Below are positions 39,207 to 46,002 of a stretch of DNA of 64,000 bases, piece after piece (position 1 is the first letter of the stretch; every line of letters starts with the position of its first letter). Below the pieces are notes generated by a model. It ran no database searches and was not told where the DNA came from. It saw nothing but the letters and a program-made list of their open reading frames with translations. The position numbers were made by a program, and so were the translations under genes. Source of the stretch: Scytolyngbya sp. HA4215-MV1 (GTDB taxonomy: Bacteria; Cyanobacteriota; Cyanobacteriia; Leptolyngbyales; Leptolyngbyaceae); contig JAHHIA010000011.1 of the NCBI GenBank assembly GCA_019359045.1, forward strand, positions 209,081-273,080, read 5' to 3'.

Positions 39207-40397
39207 ATGCCTCCTCTCCTCTCTAGCACTGAGATTGATCTTCTTCGCTATTTTTTTGCTAAGAACCAGCATTCTTCGGGTTGGTTCTCAAACACTTCTC
39301 AAGTGCCTATCTGGACTCGGATGGCATATGTTGATGTATTAAAAGATATACATGAACTACCTATTCATGGCATTCAAGAAAAACTTGGAGAGGTGGGTTC
39401 CATTGGAAAGCTTATTCCAACACTTGCTGAATTAAGAGCTGCCAAAGTATTGGCAATCAGAGGTTTTGAAGTGGAACTCTTATCAGATAACGATCTAAGA
39501 TTTCCAGGCAAAAAAACAAAACATCCCGGACCATCGCCAGATTTACTTGTGAATCGCCAAAAACTTACATTGTTGGTTGAAGTTTCGAGCATGTCTAGAG
39601 ATGAAACCGAACTTTCAGTAAATGAGAAAATCCAACCCTTACTTGAGGAAAAAGATCTTGTTCTGTCCATAGAGTATTCAGAACATCTTTCTGAGTTAGC
39701 AGTAGATTATAACGATAGAACAGATAAGGAAAATTTGTTTGATAATTTCGTAGATCGATTAAAAGAAAAACTTGAATCCATTAATAAAAATCAGTTACCT
39801 CTTGATTTTGTTCTAGATGCTTCAAAGGTATCTGTTGATTTGACTGCTCCAAGTTGGGGAAGAATTTCCAATACTAGTACTTCTTGGACATATGTTCCTA
39901 AAGAACGGTATATACATCAAATTCAAAAAGTAGTGAAGAAAAAAGCTTCTAAACGTCAACCTAATTGGACAAATCAGTGTTTTTCATATCCTTTTTTAGT
40001 CTTTTTAGATTTAGGGCAAGCATCAGAGATTTACGATGCTGTATTTCCTGCCTTGTATGGATCTAGAACGTTGATAGACTGGTTGGAGCCTGAAGAGCTT
40101 GGTCCGCAACGAGTACGCTATCCAAAATTTGTCATGGACAAGCTTCAAGGTGATCAACAAGAGTTACTTTGCAAGCTTGGATTTGACTCTCGGAGATATG
40201 TGCATATCAATGAACCTGGCTCCTTTGTAGTTGATGAAAATGTAAGGAGAAATGTTACCGGAGTTCTAACGATATTCAATAACAAAACAGAATGTTTCCC
40301 TAATCCATTTTGTGACGAAATAATTCAGCTATCTAATCTTGCTGAAGTTCTTGATATACCACTTACATCTTCAGTAATTGATAATTCTTCTTTGTAG
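39207..40397 (+). CDS. PD-(D/E)XK nuclease-like hypothetical protein
   Basis: A 396-residue protein, noticeably more AT-rich than the chromosome genes to its left. I do not recognise the family. Residues 70-127 have a nuclease-like core: PTLAELRAAKVLAIRGFEVELL (helix with Glu75), then SPDLLVNRQKL (Asp112) and LLVEVSSMS (Glu125-x-Ser127), the layout of a PD-(D/E)XK fold. The usual Lys is replaced by Ser, so activity may be altered. The C-terminal half is rich in aromatic residues and may form a separate recognition domain. It is a single gene sandwiched between two MITE copies and converges on a truncated antitoxin gene, overlapping it by 73 bp. A transferred defence or selfish gene is plausible. 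Confidence 0.5.
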   Translation: MPPLLSSTEIDLLRYFFAKNQHSSGWFSNTSQVPIWTRMAYVDVLKDIHELPIHGIQEKLGEVGSIGKLIPTLAELRAAKVLAIRGFEVELLSDNDLRFPGKKTKHPGPSPDLLVNRQKLTLLVEVSSMSRDETELSVNEKIQPLLEEKDLVLSIEYSEHLSELAVDYNDRTDKENLFDNFVDRLKEKLESINKNQLPLDFVLDASKVSVDLTAPSWGRISNTSTSWTYVPKERYIHQIQKVVKKKASKRQPNWTNQCFSYPFLVFLDLGQASEIYDAVFPALYGSRTLIDWLEPEELGPQRVRYPKFVMDKLQGDQQELLCKLGFDSRRYVHINEPGSFVVDENVRRNVTGVLTIFNNKTECFPNPFCDEIIQLSNLAEVLDIPLTSSVIDNSSL

Positions 40398-40636
40398 TTA
40401 GCTGATAGATCTGCATCTGCTTGAAGACAACCAATAAACCCAGATTCTATAAAAATTTCCAGCGCCGTTTTACGAGGAGCTTCTAGTTGGTGATTAGGAG
40501 GAGCTTCTAGCTGGTGATAGTAAGCATCGATCGCGGCTTCAATCACAGCTTTAATCTCTTTCTGCTCCGTTTTTTGTTGAACCTGCTTGAGTTTCGATTC
40601 GTATTCAGCGTCCACTCGATATTGATTTGCATACAT
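40325..40636 (-). CDS. Antitoxin-like small protein with altered C-terminus
   Basis: A 103-residue protein. Its N-terminal half is helical and charged (YESKLKQVQQKTEQKEIKAVIEAAIDAYY), and KTALEIFIESGFIGCLQADADLSANYKEEL matches a motif at the end of small cyanobacterial antitoxins paired with PIN-type toxins. There such proteins stop shortly after NYKEEL; here translation continues 17 codons into the complement of the neighbouring nuclease gene, implying a junction. A 21-bp in-frame duplication encodes HQLEAP twice. No toxin gene follows. Probably an orphan or decaying antitoxin. Confidence 0.5.
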   Translation of the reverse strand: MYANQYRVDAEYESKLKQVQQKTEQKEIKAVIEAAIDAYYHQLEAPPNHQLEAPRKTALEIFIESGFIGCLQADADLSANYKEELSITEDVSGISRTSARLDS

Positions 40637-40678
40637 GCCTCAGAAGCCTCTAGCGCTCTCTCACCACTCAGTTACATG

Positions 40679-40862
40679 AAGGGCGTTTGAAAGGTGTTAG
40701 CTGTGATGTTGAGCACTCAGAGATCCCCCCTAAGCCCCCTTAAAAAGGGGAAACGGACTCAAAGTCCCCCTTTTTTCTGACGCAGCGGTGCGTCAGCACG
40801 GGGATTTAGGGGGATCGTATGATTTGCTACTCACAATAGAACTTTTAAAACATCCTCTTATG
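40679..40862. mobile_element. MITE-like palindromic element, copy 2, with nested hairpin
   Basis: Homologous to the copy at 38.9 kb along its length: GGTGTTAGCTGTGA, GAGCACTCAG, GATCCCCCCTA and the right end AACATCCTCTTA. The left end is worn. The loop is replaced by a separate palindrome, CTGACGC AGCG GTGCGTCAG (about 40777-40796). The two MITEs flank 39.1-40.7 kb in direct orientation. Confidence 0.7.
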
Positions 40863-40927
40863 ACGCTGGCAAGGTGAAATTACCTGGCTCTAGTATATCT
40901 GAGTGCTAGAATTTCCGTAAGGAACGT

Positions 40928-41173
40928 ATGAGTCAGATCTCTGAAATGGATGATGATTTACGCCCCGAATATGACTTTGCTCAACTCCCGGTTGTAGCCC
41001 GTGGTCAGGGACGCAAACGAGCTAGCCTAACTGTCCAGCTAGACCCGGATGTAGCAGCAGTTTTTCCGGACTCTGGAGCGGTGAATGAAGGGTTGCGCTT
41101 GTTGATTCGGTTGATTCAACAGACACCATCATTGCCAAATGCACAATCTATCACTGCATCAAAAGAGGCGTGA
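40928..41173 (+). CDS. Orphan antitoxin-like protein (BrnA/RHH-type pattern)
   Basis: An 81-residue protein. The tail SLTVQLDPDVAAVFPDSGAVNEGLRLLIRLI matches the ribbon-helix-helix-like end of small cyanobacterial antitoxins (strand, VFPDSxAVNxxLR helix). The N-terminal LRPEYDFAQLP is also typical of the group. AAGGAA lies six bases before ATG 40928. No toxin gene lies on either side, so it may be an orphan or act on a distant toxin. Confidence 0.6.
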   Translation: MSQISEMDDDLRPEYDFAQLPVVARGQGRKRASLTVQLDPDVAAVFPDSGAVNEGLRLLIRLIQQTPSLPNAQSITASKEA

Positions 41174-41399
41174 TCGTTGCCCCGGAAAATTTGGGATGCT
41201 TTTACTGCGCTGAGATAATGAAAATGAGTGCACGATCTACTGAATTGAGTCGGTAAACAGAGCAAATGAGTGGGCAAACAGCCTTTTTGCCTGCGGAAAA
41301 CACTCAATTGAGTGCGCGATTTACTGAAATGAGAAGATGAATAAACCAAATGAGTGGGCAAATAGCCTTTTTGCCTGCGGAAAACACCAGAATGAGTAG

Positions 41400-41760
41400 A
41401 CGATCGCAGTCAATGAGTTGGCAAACAGAGCAAAGGAGAACTGCGATCGGCAAAATGAGTACACAAATGACTGATTGCGTCAGACGGTTGAAATGATAAC
41501 AAGCTGCGCGATCGTACATAGCGATCGCGCAGCTTGTTGAAAAGCCTTTGAATGCTGAGTTTAGTGGACTGAATCCAAGTTGTGGTCAAGGATACCTGCA
41601 TTTAATGTATCGAACATTTCCGTATATGGGTTTGATACGGTCCCAATACAGGCATATCACGCGCAAAAATTCTAGGTAATGTCCGCTATAGAGTAAATAC
41701 CCCGCCAAAATTCTAGGTAATGTCTCAATTCAGACATTACCTAGAAAAAATCTGTATAGT
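41400..41760 (+). repeat. Long direct repeat, left copy
   Basis: Shared with 50420-50790 in the same orientation: GAACTGCGATCGG-AAAATGAGT, GAAA-GATAACAA, AAGCCTTTGAATGCTG, GACTGAATCCAAGTTGTGGT and CAATTCAGACATTACC. Identity is partial, with several substitutions and small indels. The copies bracket 41.8-50.4 kb. Confidence 0.7.
41711..41746. repeat. Perfect 15-bp inverted repeat
   Basis: TTCTAGGTAATGTCT pairs with AGACATTACCTAGAA around CAATTC. The left arm also occurs 41 bp upstream in direct orientation. In the related copy near 50.77 kb only the right arm is kept (one mismatch). It could be the end of a mobile element or a transcription terminator. Confidence 0.6.
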
Positions 41761-41915
41761 AAATTGTTATCTTGACTCTACACATAAGAGATAGCGCTCA
41801 ATTCTAGAAATAATCGAACTTACCCAAAGCATTAGAAAAAACGACCTGTGATGGGTCACTTTTGTAAAAACCATTAAACCTAAACGAGGCGTTCGGAACA
41901 GTAGCCGATTTGTTC

Positions 41916-41946
41916 AAGCCTAGCTGTGCTGACCAATGCTAGGCTT
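41916..41946. promoter_or_regulatory. Stem-loop upstream of membrane-protein/ABM operon
   Basis: AAGCCTAGC and GCTAGGCTT form a 9-bp stem with a 13-base loop, about 100 bp before the start at 42044. It may be a leader structure or a terminator of upstream transcription. No T-tract follows. Confidence 0.4.
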
Positions 41947-42043
41947 GCTCAACGGCATAAAGATAGTCTGAACTCTAAATTGGACAGTTCCTCAGTAAGG
42001 AGTCAGTACTGAAATTAACGGCAGCGGAAGAGGATTAGGGGCA

Positions 42044-42589
42044 ATGCCAAAACTCAATGTCAAACAGAAAAATTGGTTACTCTCAGGGCATGTTGCCTCT
42101 GGTGCTTTGTGGCTTGGAGTCGCGCTCGCAATGGTGCTGATGGCAATTGCAAACCAAGGCACAACGAATGGAGACGAACTTTATGCCGTGAACGCAATGG
42201 TGAAATTGCTCGATGATTTTGTTGTCATTCCAATGGCGATTGCTTCTGCCCTGACTGGAACCTTGCTGTGCTGGCTAACGATTTGGGGATTTTTTAAGTT
42301 CTACTGGGTTATCACTAAATGGATTGTGACAACGGCATTAATCATCTTTGGAACATTCTGGTTAGGACCTTGGACAAATTCCATGACGGCGATTTCAGTG
42401 GGTGAACGGGCAAAGGCTCTAGCTAATCCCTTGTTCATGTTCGATTTGCATGGAGTGGTTTTGGGAGGGGGAATTCAAGTCCTTTGTTTGTTGACTATTA
42501 TTGCTATCTCAATCATCAAACCTTGGGGCAGACGGGATTTGCATAAAGAAGATCCAGGCAGCAAGGTCAAGGCTGTTTCAGAACTATAG
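42044..42589 (+). CDS. Four-helix membrane protein (DUF2269-like)
   Basis: A 181-residue integral membrane protein. Helices at about 15-35 (ASGALWLGVALAMVLMAI), 60-85 (VVIPMAIASALTGTLLCWLTIW), 90-112 (ITKWIVTTALIIFGTFWL) and 140-162 (GVVLGGGIQVLCLLTIIAISII). The WLLSGHVASGALWLG start, with a histidine in the first helix, and the layout resemble DUF2269-type proteins; I am not certain of the family. The ABM monooxygenase-like gene starts 20 bp after its stop, so the two likely form one transcript. Confidence 0.65.
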   Translation: MPKLNVKQKNWLLSGHVASGALWLGVALAMVLMAIANQGTTNGDELYAVNAMVKLLDDFVVIPMAIASALTGTLLCWLTIWGFFKFYWVITKWIVTTALIIFGTFWLGPWTNSMTAISVGERAKALANPLFMFDLHGVVLGGGIQVLCLLTIIAISIIKPWGRRDLHKEDPGSKVKAVSEL

Positions 42590-42609
42590 AACAACGTGGA
42601 GAACTAAGC

Positions 42610-42909
42610 ATGATTACCCTCATTAATGCTTTTGAAATCACTCAAGTTGGCAAAGAAGGTGAGTTCATTCAGTTGTGGAATGAGACTGCTGATCTGATGA
42701 AAAAGGAACCCGGTTTTATTGACACGAAATTGCATCGCAGTCTTGACCCAAAGGCACGATTTCAATTTGTCAATATTGCTCATTGGGAAAGTCCAGAAAT
42801 TTGGCAGCAAGCGATCGCTGCAAATCCAGGACTCAAAGATTGGTGGCAAAAAATTGCAGTCATTGCTGAAGCTAATCCAGCACTTTACAACGTAGAGGTG
42901 CAGTACTAA
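42610..42909 (+). CDS. Antibiotic biosynthesis monooxygenase (ABM) domain protein
   Basis: A 99-residue dimeric alpha-beta barrel protein: ITLINAFEITQVGKEGEFIQLWNETADLMKKEPGFIDTKLHRSLDPKARFQFVNIAHWES followed by a helix and a last strand (PALYNVEVQY). ABM domains include cofactor-free monooxygenases, haem-degrading enzymes and many uncharacterised stress proteins. Downstream of the membrane protein with a 20-bp gap; the pair may handle a reactive small molecule. Confidence 0.88.
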   Translation: MITLINAFEITQVGKEGEFIQLWNETADLMKKEPGFIDTKLHRSLDPKARFQFVNIAHWESPEIWQQAIAANPGLKDWWQKIAVIAEANPALYNVEVQY

Positions 42910-43210
42910 AAGCTCACAATGTTCTTTTGCAGTGAACAAGAGGTATGGCAAGCAAACTATATTCTTGACATACCGATCGTTCGTCTGTGAGCGACATCAA
43001 GATAACAAGTCGTTGCAGCGGTGGAATAAAAGTTATCGTAAGGAGCCATAGAATATTGCTGCCGCTGAACCTGGTCGTTATGCTGCAAGTCCTCGGTTGG
43101 GACAATAGTTTAGAACTTCTTACAGGGCATTTAAAATCAGAATTGCTGGGCATGAGTGGCTGTAACGACGATTTGTAGCTACAATCAATTACTGTACTTG
43201 TCGTTTAGTC
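42910..43210. other. Intergenic before BrnT, no supported gene
   Basis: About 300 bases. A 63-codon plus frame (42987-43178) exists without family resemblance that I can name; it could be a fossil. No strong promoter motif. Confidence 0.35.
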
Positions 43211-43486
43211 ATGGAATACGAATGGGATGAAGCAAAACGTGTTGCCAATCTTCGTAAACACGGAATCGACTTTACCGACGTTCCAGCTATATTTAATGGC
43301 GATATTGTGACGGTCGAGGACGATCGTTACAGTTATGGAGAGCAGCGTTTTGTTACGTTCGGTTTGTTGCAAGAGCGAGTCATTGCTGTTGTCCATGCGG
43401 AGCGTAAAGATAGTACCCGTATTATTTCTGCAAGAAAAGCGACGAAATATGAACAACGAACCTACTTCGAGCAACTCTCAAACTGA
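43211..43486 (+). CDS. brnT: BrnT family ribonuclease toxin
   Basis: A 91-residue toxin with the family start MEYEWDEAKRVANLRKHGIDFTDVPAIF, central strands VEDDRYSYGEQRFVTFGLLQERVIAVVHAER, and end STRIISARKATKYEQRTYFE. BrnT is an RNase-fold toxin neutralised by BrnA. The antitoxin gene begins inside it (38-bp overlap), which is usual for the pair. Confidence 0.95.
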   Translation: MEYEWDEAKRVANLRKHGIDFTDVPAIFNGDIVTVEDDRYSYGEQRFVTFGLLQERVIAVVHAERKDSTRIISARKATKYEQRTYFEQLSN

Positions 43487-43727
43487 TTGGCAACGATTAG
43501 ATGCCATGAGTGATGAAGAGATTGATTTATCAGATTGCCCAGAGATTACACCAGAGATGTTTGCTAAGGCAGTCGTGCGGCAGGGTTTACCTGTTACAAA
43601 AGCCAAGGCTCAAGTTACGCTCCGTATTGATAGCGATGTACTAGAGTGGTTTAAGTCTCAAGGACGGGGTTATCAAACACAGATTAATCAACTGCTACGA
43701 GCTTATATGGAAGCGCATCAACAGTAG
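43449..43727 (+). CDS. brnA: BrnA family antitoxin
   Basis: A 92-residue antitoxin. N-terminal toxin-binding part LDAMSDEEIDLSDCPEITPEMFAKAVVR, then a ribbon-helix-helix DNA-binding end AQVTLRIDSDVLEWFKSQGRGYQTQINQLLRAYMEAH. ATG 43449 lies within brnT. The pair should repress its own promoter upstream of 43211. Confidence 0.94.
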   Translation: MNNEPTSSNSQTDWQRLDAMSDEEIDLSDCPEITPEMFAKAVVRQGLPVTKAKAQVTLRIDSDVLEWFKSQGRGYQTQINQLLRAYMEAHQQ

Positions 43728-44198
43728 ACTGAGTTGGTGTTGCGCTTGAAGGTGACGATTGCGGCGGCGTACACCATTCAAATGTAGCGGACGGTTGAAA
43801 GGTTTTGGTGCTGAGTGCGATCGTCCCTCTCGCGTAGGATCGTTAGCGTCAGCGTAACGCATCGATTCAGCCAATCAACACCTCACACATCCCAGAAGTT
43901 TAACTATGTTTCAGCGTGATACGTGCTTTGCACAGGCTACACCAACGCCCCTCGCAGTAGGTTGGGTTGAGTTCGCGTAGCTTGCTTCCCGCAGGGTAAC
44001 CCAACATCCAAAAGGATTTGCAACTATCGGTGCACAGACGATCGAATTGCTCAATGCCTGAATAAAACGAAAGCGATTGGGAAGCGGTTAATAGAACCTG
44101 TTGTTGAAAGTAAATTGACTGGGAACCGTCATCAGAAATTGATTTAAACGTGTAAACTAAGTCTGGCAAATCACGAGTCACGGCTTGGAGGATTGGGG
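43728..44198. repeat. Non-coding gap with dispersed repeat, copy A
   Basis: About 43813-44075 is homologous to 45404-45560 and 55430-55680: GCGATACGTGCTTTGCACAG-like core, GCTTCCCGCAGGGTAACCCA and the tail with CTCAATGCCTGAATAAAACGA. The remainder, with GGAGGA at 44187-44192, is the leader of the nuclease gene. Confidence 0.65.
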
Positions 44199-44753
44199 TT
44201 GACAGCGGCAGCAAAATACAAAGCAATGATTCAATCCCTGCAATGGAAAGATTTGCGATCGCTGTGGGAGAGCATTGAGAACCGTAACACTCCGGGATGG
44301 GATTCAGGAAAAGCTTTCGAATACTTGGTTTTACGAGCTTTTCAGCTTGATGGAGCAGAGGTCAAATATTCGTACAGCGTGAGATTATTTGGGGAAGAGG
44401 TTGAACAAGTTGATGGTGTAGTTTACTATTCAGGGCTGTCTTGTTTAGTAGAGAGCAAAGACTTTGCCGATAAGGTCAATGTTGACATCGCACCAATCGC
44501 TAAACTGCGTAATCAACTTTTGCGTCGTCCTGCGAGTACGCTTGGTTTAGTCTTTAGTCGGACAGGATTTACTGATCCAGCCCGCCATCTCTCCTATTTT
44601 TCATTACCTCAAACAATTCTGCTTTGGAGTGGAGAAGAGATAAAATATGCTTTAGAGCAAGAAGCGATCTGTGAACTGCTCCTTCTTAAATATCGCGTGT
44701 GCGTAGAAGATGGGCTACCTGACTATGATGTTAGAGAGAGGGATATTCCATGA
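44199..44753 (+). CDS. PD-(D/E)XK endonuclease-like protein, partner of a TOPRIM gene
   Basis: About 184 residues (TTG 44199, six bases after GGAGGA; TTG 44193 is too close and ATG 44226 is possible). The core has a helix with GKAFEYLVLRAFQLDGAEV (Glu41) and then EEVEQVDGVVYYSGLSCLVESKDF, giving Asp72 and Glu85-x-Lys87, a complete PD-(D/E)XK signature of the Mrr/restriction-like type. After it come LRNQLLRRPASTLGLVFSRTGFTDPA and a tail (ILLWSGEEIKYALEQEAICELLLLKY) as in cyanobacterial restriction-like proteins. It should cleave DNA, probably under conditions set by its partner. The next gene overlaps by 4 bp (ATGA), implying coupled translation. No methyltransferase is linked. Residue numbers count from TTG 44199. 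Confidence 0.75.
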   Translation: MTAAAKYKAMIQSLQWKDLRSLWESIENRNTPGWDSGKAFEYLVLRAFQLDGAEVKYSYSVRLFGEEVEQVDGVVYYSGLSCLVESKDFADKVNVDIAPIAKLRNQLLRRPASTLGLVFSRTGFTDPARHLSYFSLPQTILLWSGEEIKYALEQEAICELLLLKYRVCVEDGLPDYDVRERDIP

Positions 44754-45301
44754 CAGCTTACATTGTATGTGAGGGTGAGCGTGACGCACAATTGTTGAAG
44801 CGTCTTCTTCCAGAAGAATTCGTTAGCAACGTTGAGGTGGTTGCTGCGGGTGGACTTTCTGCTGTCAAGTCGCTAGCTCGTTCTTTGATTGTTCGCCGAC
44901 AGGCTCCTGTTGCGATCGTGGCGGATGCTGATGCAACTATCCTGGAGCAGGTTGAACAACGACTTAAAGATACTGAAGAAATTGTTGAAAATATTGCTGC
45001 GAATACACCTGTTAAAGTAATACTGGCTGTTCCTACTCTCGAAATCATTTTTTTTCAAGATATTTCCTTGCTTTCGCGTCTACTGGGTTATGCGCCTTCT
45101 CAAGATATGCTGAGTTCGGCAGTATACCAGCCTTGGCAAGCCTTAAAGCAATTGATTTCTCAGTCGAAGAATTTTCAGAGTCAGTCTCAATTGGTCGAGC
45201 AACTCACAAATGAAGATCTTGAAATTCTCCGTAAAGCTCCAGTTATTCAAGAGGTGATTCAGTTTCTTCAATCTGTGCGAGAAACTGCAGGTGCCTTGTA
45301 A
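44750..45301 (+). CDS. TOPRIM-domain protein (OLD/primase-like)
   Basis: A 183-residue protein. A TOPRIM-like fold is indicated by TAYIVCEGERDAQLLKRLLP (Glu8 after the first strand), VEVVAAGGLSAVKSLARSLI, and PVAIVADADATILEQVEQRL (Asp59-x-Asp61), the metal-binding E...DxD set of topoisomerases, primases, OLD and RNase M5. Later VKVILAVPTLEIIFFQDISLLSRLLG and a helical tail match small TOPRIM proteins. There is no ATPase part, unlike OLD or GajA. Its start overlaps the upstream nuclease gene by ATGA. Together they look like a compact two-gene nuclease/defence module; this is inference. Confidence 0.7.
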   Translation: MTAYIVCEGERDAQLLKRLLPEEFVSNVEVVAAGGLSAVKSLARSLIVRRQAPVAIVADADATILEQVEQRLKDTEEIVENIAANTPVKVILAVPTLEIIFFQDISLLSRLLGYAPSQDMLSSAVYQPWQALKQLISQSKNFQSQSQLVEQLTNEDLEILRKAPVIQEVIQFLQSVRETAGAL

Positions 45302-45403
45302 TTTAAGCATGACAACCTCCCACGAATTTACGGACCTTCAATCCACAGAAGTCTGGGAGCAGCCAATATTGTCCTGCCAATAGAACAAATCCAAGAATTT
45401 TGC

Positions 45404-45790
45404 CAGCGCGATACGTGCTTTGCACAGGCTACACCAACGCCCCTCGCCATAGATTGGATTGAGTCCGCGTAGCTTGTTTCCCGCAGAGCAACCCAACCTC
45501 CCAAAGGGTTTGCAACGATCGTATCACTCGCTCAATGCCTGAGTAAGACGAGTTCATAACATGCAAGTTGCCTGGACGATCGCTCTCAATCCCATTAAGT
45601 GTTTTGCGATCGTTTTGAGCCATTGTAGTTGGAAGCTGCGATGAGTCCCCAAAGTGATTTCAGGCTTTACGATCGGGTTTGCAATCGACAAACCCAATGG
45701 CATGAGGATCAAGGTAACCTGCGATCGCCATTTCAATCACCGCTTCAACAGGATAATCAATTTCAGCCGCACGAGCGACGATAGCATTTT
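45404..45790 (+). repeat. Dispersed repeat, copy B
   Basis: Nearly identical over most of its length to copy C at 55510-55910, and its first ~150 bp match copy A at 43.9 kb. The right part includes the antitoxin-like pseudogene below. Confidence 0.7.
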
Positions 45791-45860
45791 TGATCCGTTC
45801 TGGTAACTGTTCCAAAATAACTTGTCCAGCGATTGGTGAGAGTTGCTCGTATTCCTTCGT
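45660..45860 (-). pseudogene. Antitoxin-like gene lacking a start codon
   Basis: The minus frame reads YEQLSPIAGQVILEQLPERI, KNAIVARAAEIDYPVEAV and IEMAIAGYLDPHAIGFVDC before KPDRKA and stop at 45660-45662. It is preceded in frame by TAA (45861-45863) directly after ATGGAG. The helical pattern resembles small cyanobacterial antitoxins, but no ATG or GTG remains ahead of the conserved part. A second, more rearranged copy lies at 55781-55963. Confidence 0.55.
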
Positions 45861-46002
45861 TTACTCCATCGGGATTTGAGCATTGTAGGGCGTTTCCGTC
45901 TCAATTTGCCCAAGTCACATGGGGATTGAGACAGTGAGTTTCCTGCGTCAACTTACTCTATGGCGAGAGGCGATAGCGCTTCAAGAGGATTGGCTCTGAG
46001 CA

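Larger units (their letters stand above)
41174..42043. other. 870-bp non-coding region rich in repeats
   Basis: It contains a direct repeat (unit at about 41264-41305 and 41353-41395, with GCCTTTTTGCCTGCGGAAAA), several ATGAGT-containing shorter units, a long block (about 41400-41760) that recurs at 50.4-50.8 kb, a perfect hairpin at 41711-41746 and another stem at 41916-41946. No gene is supported. It probably arose by insertion and duplication of non-autonomous elements. Confidence 0.6.
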
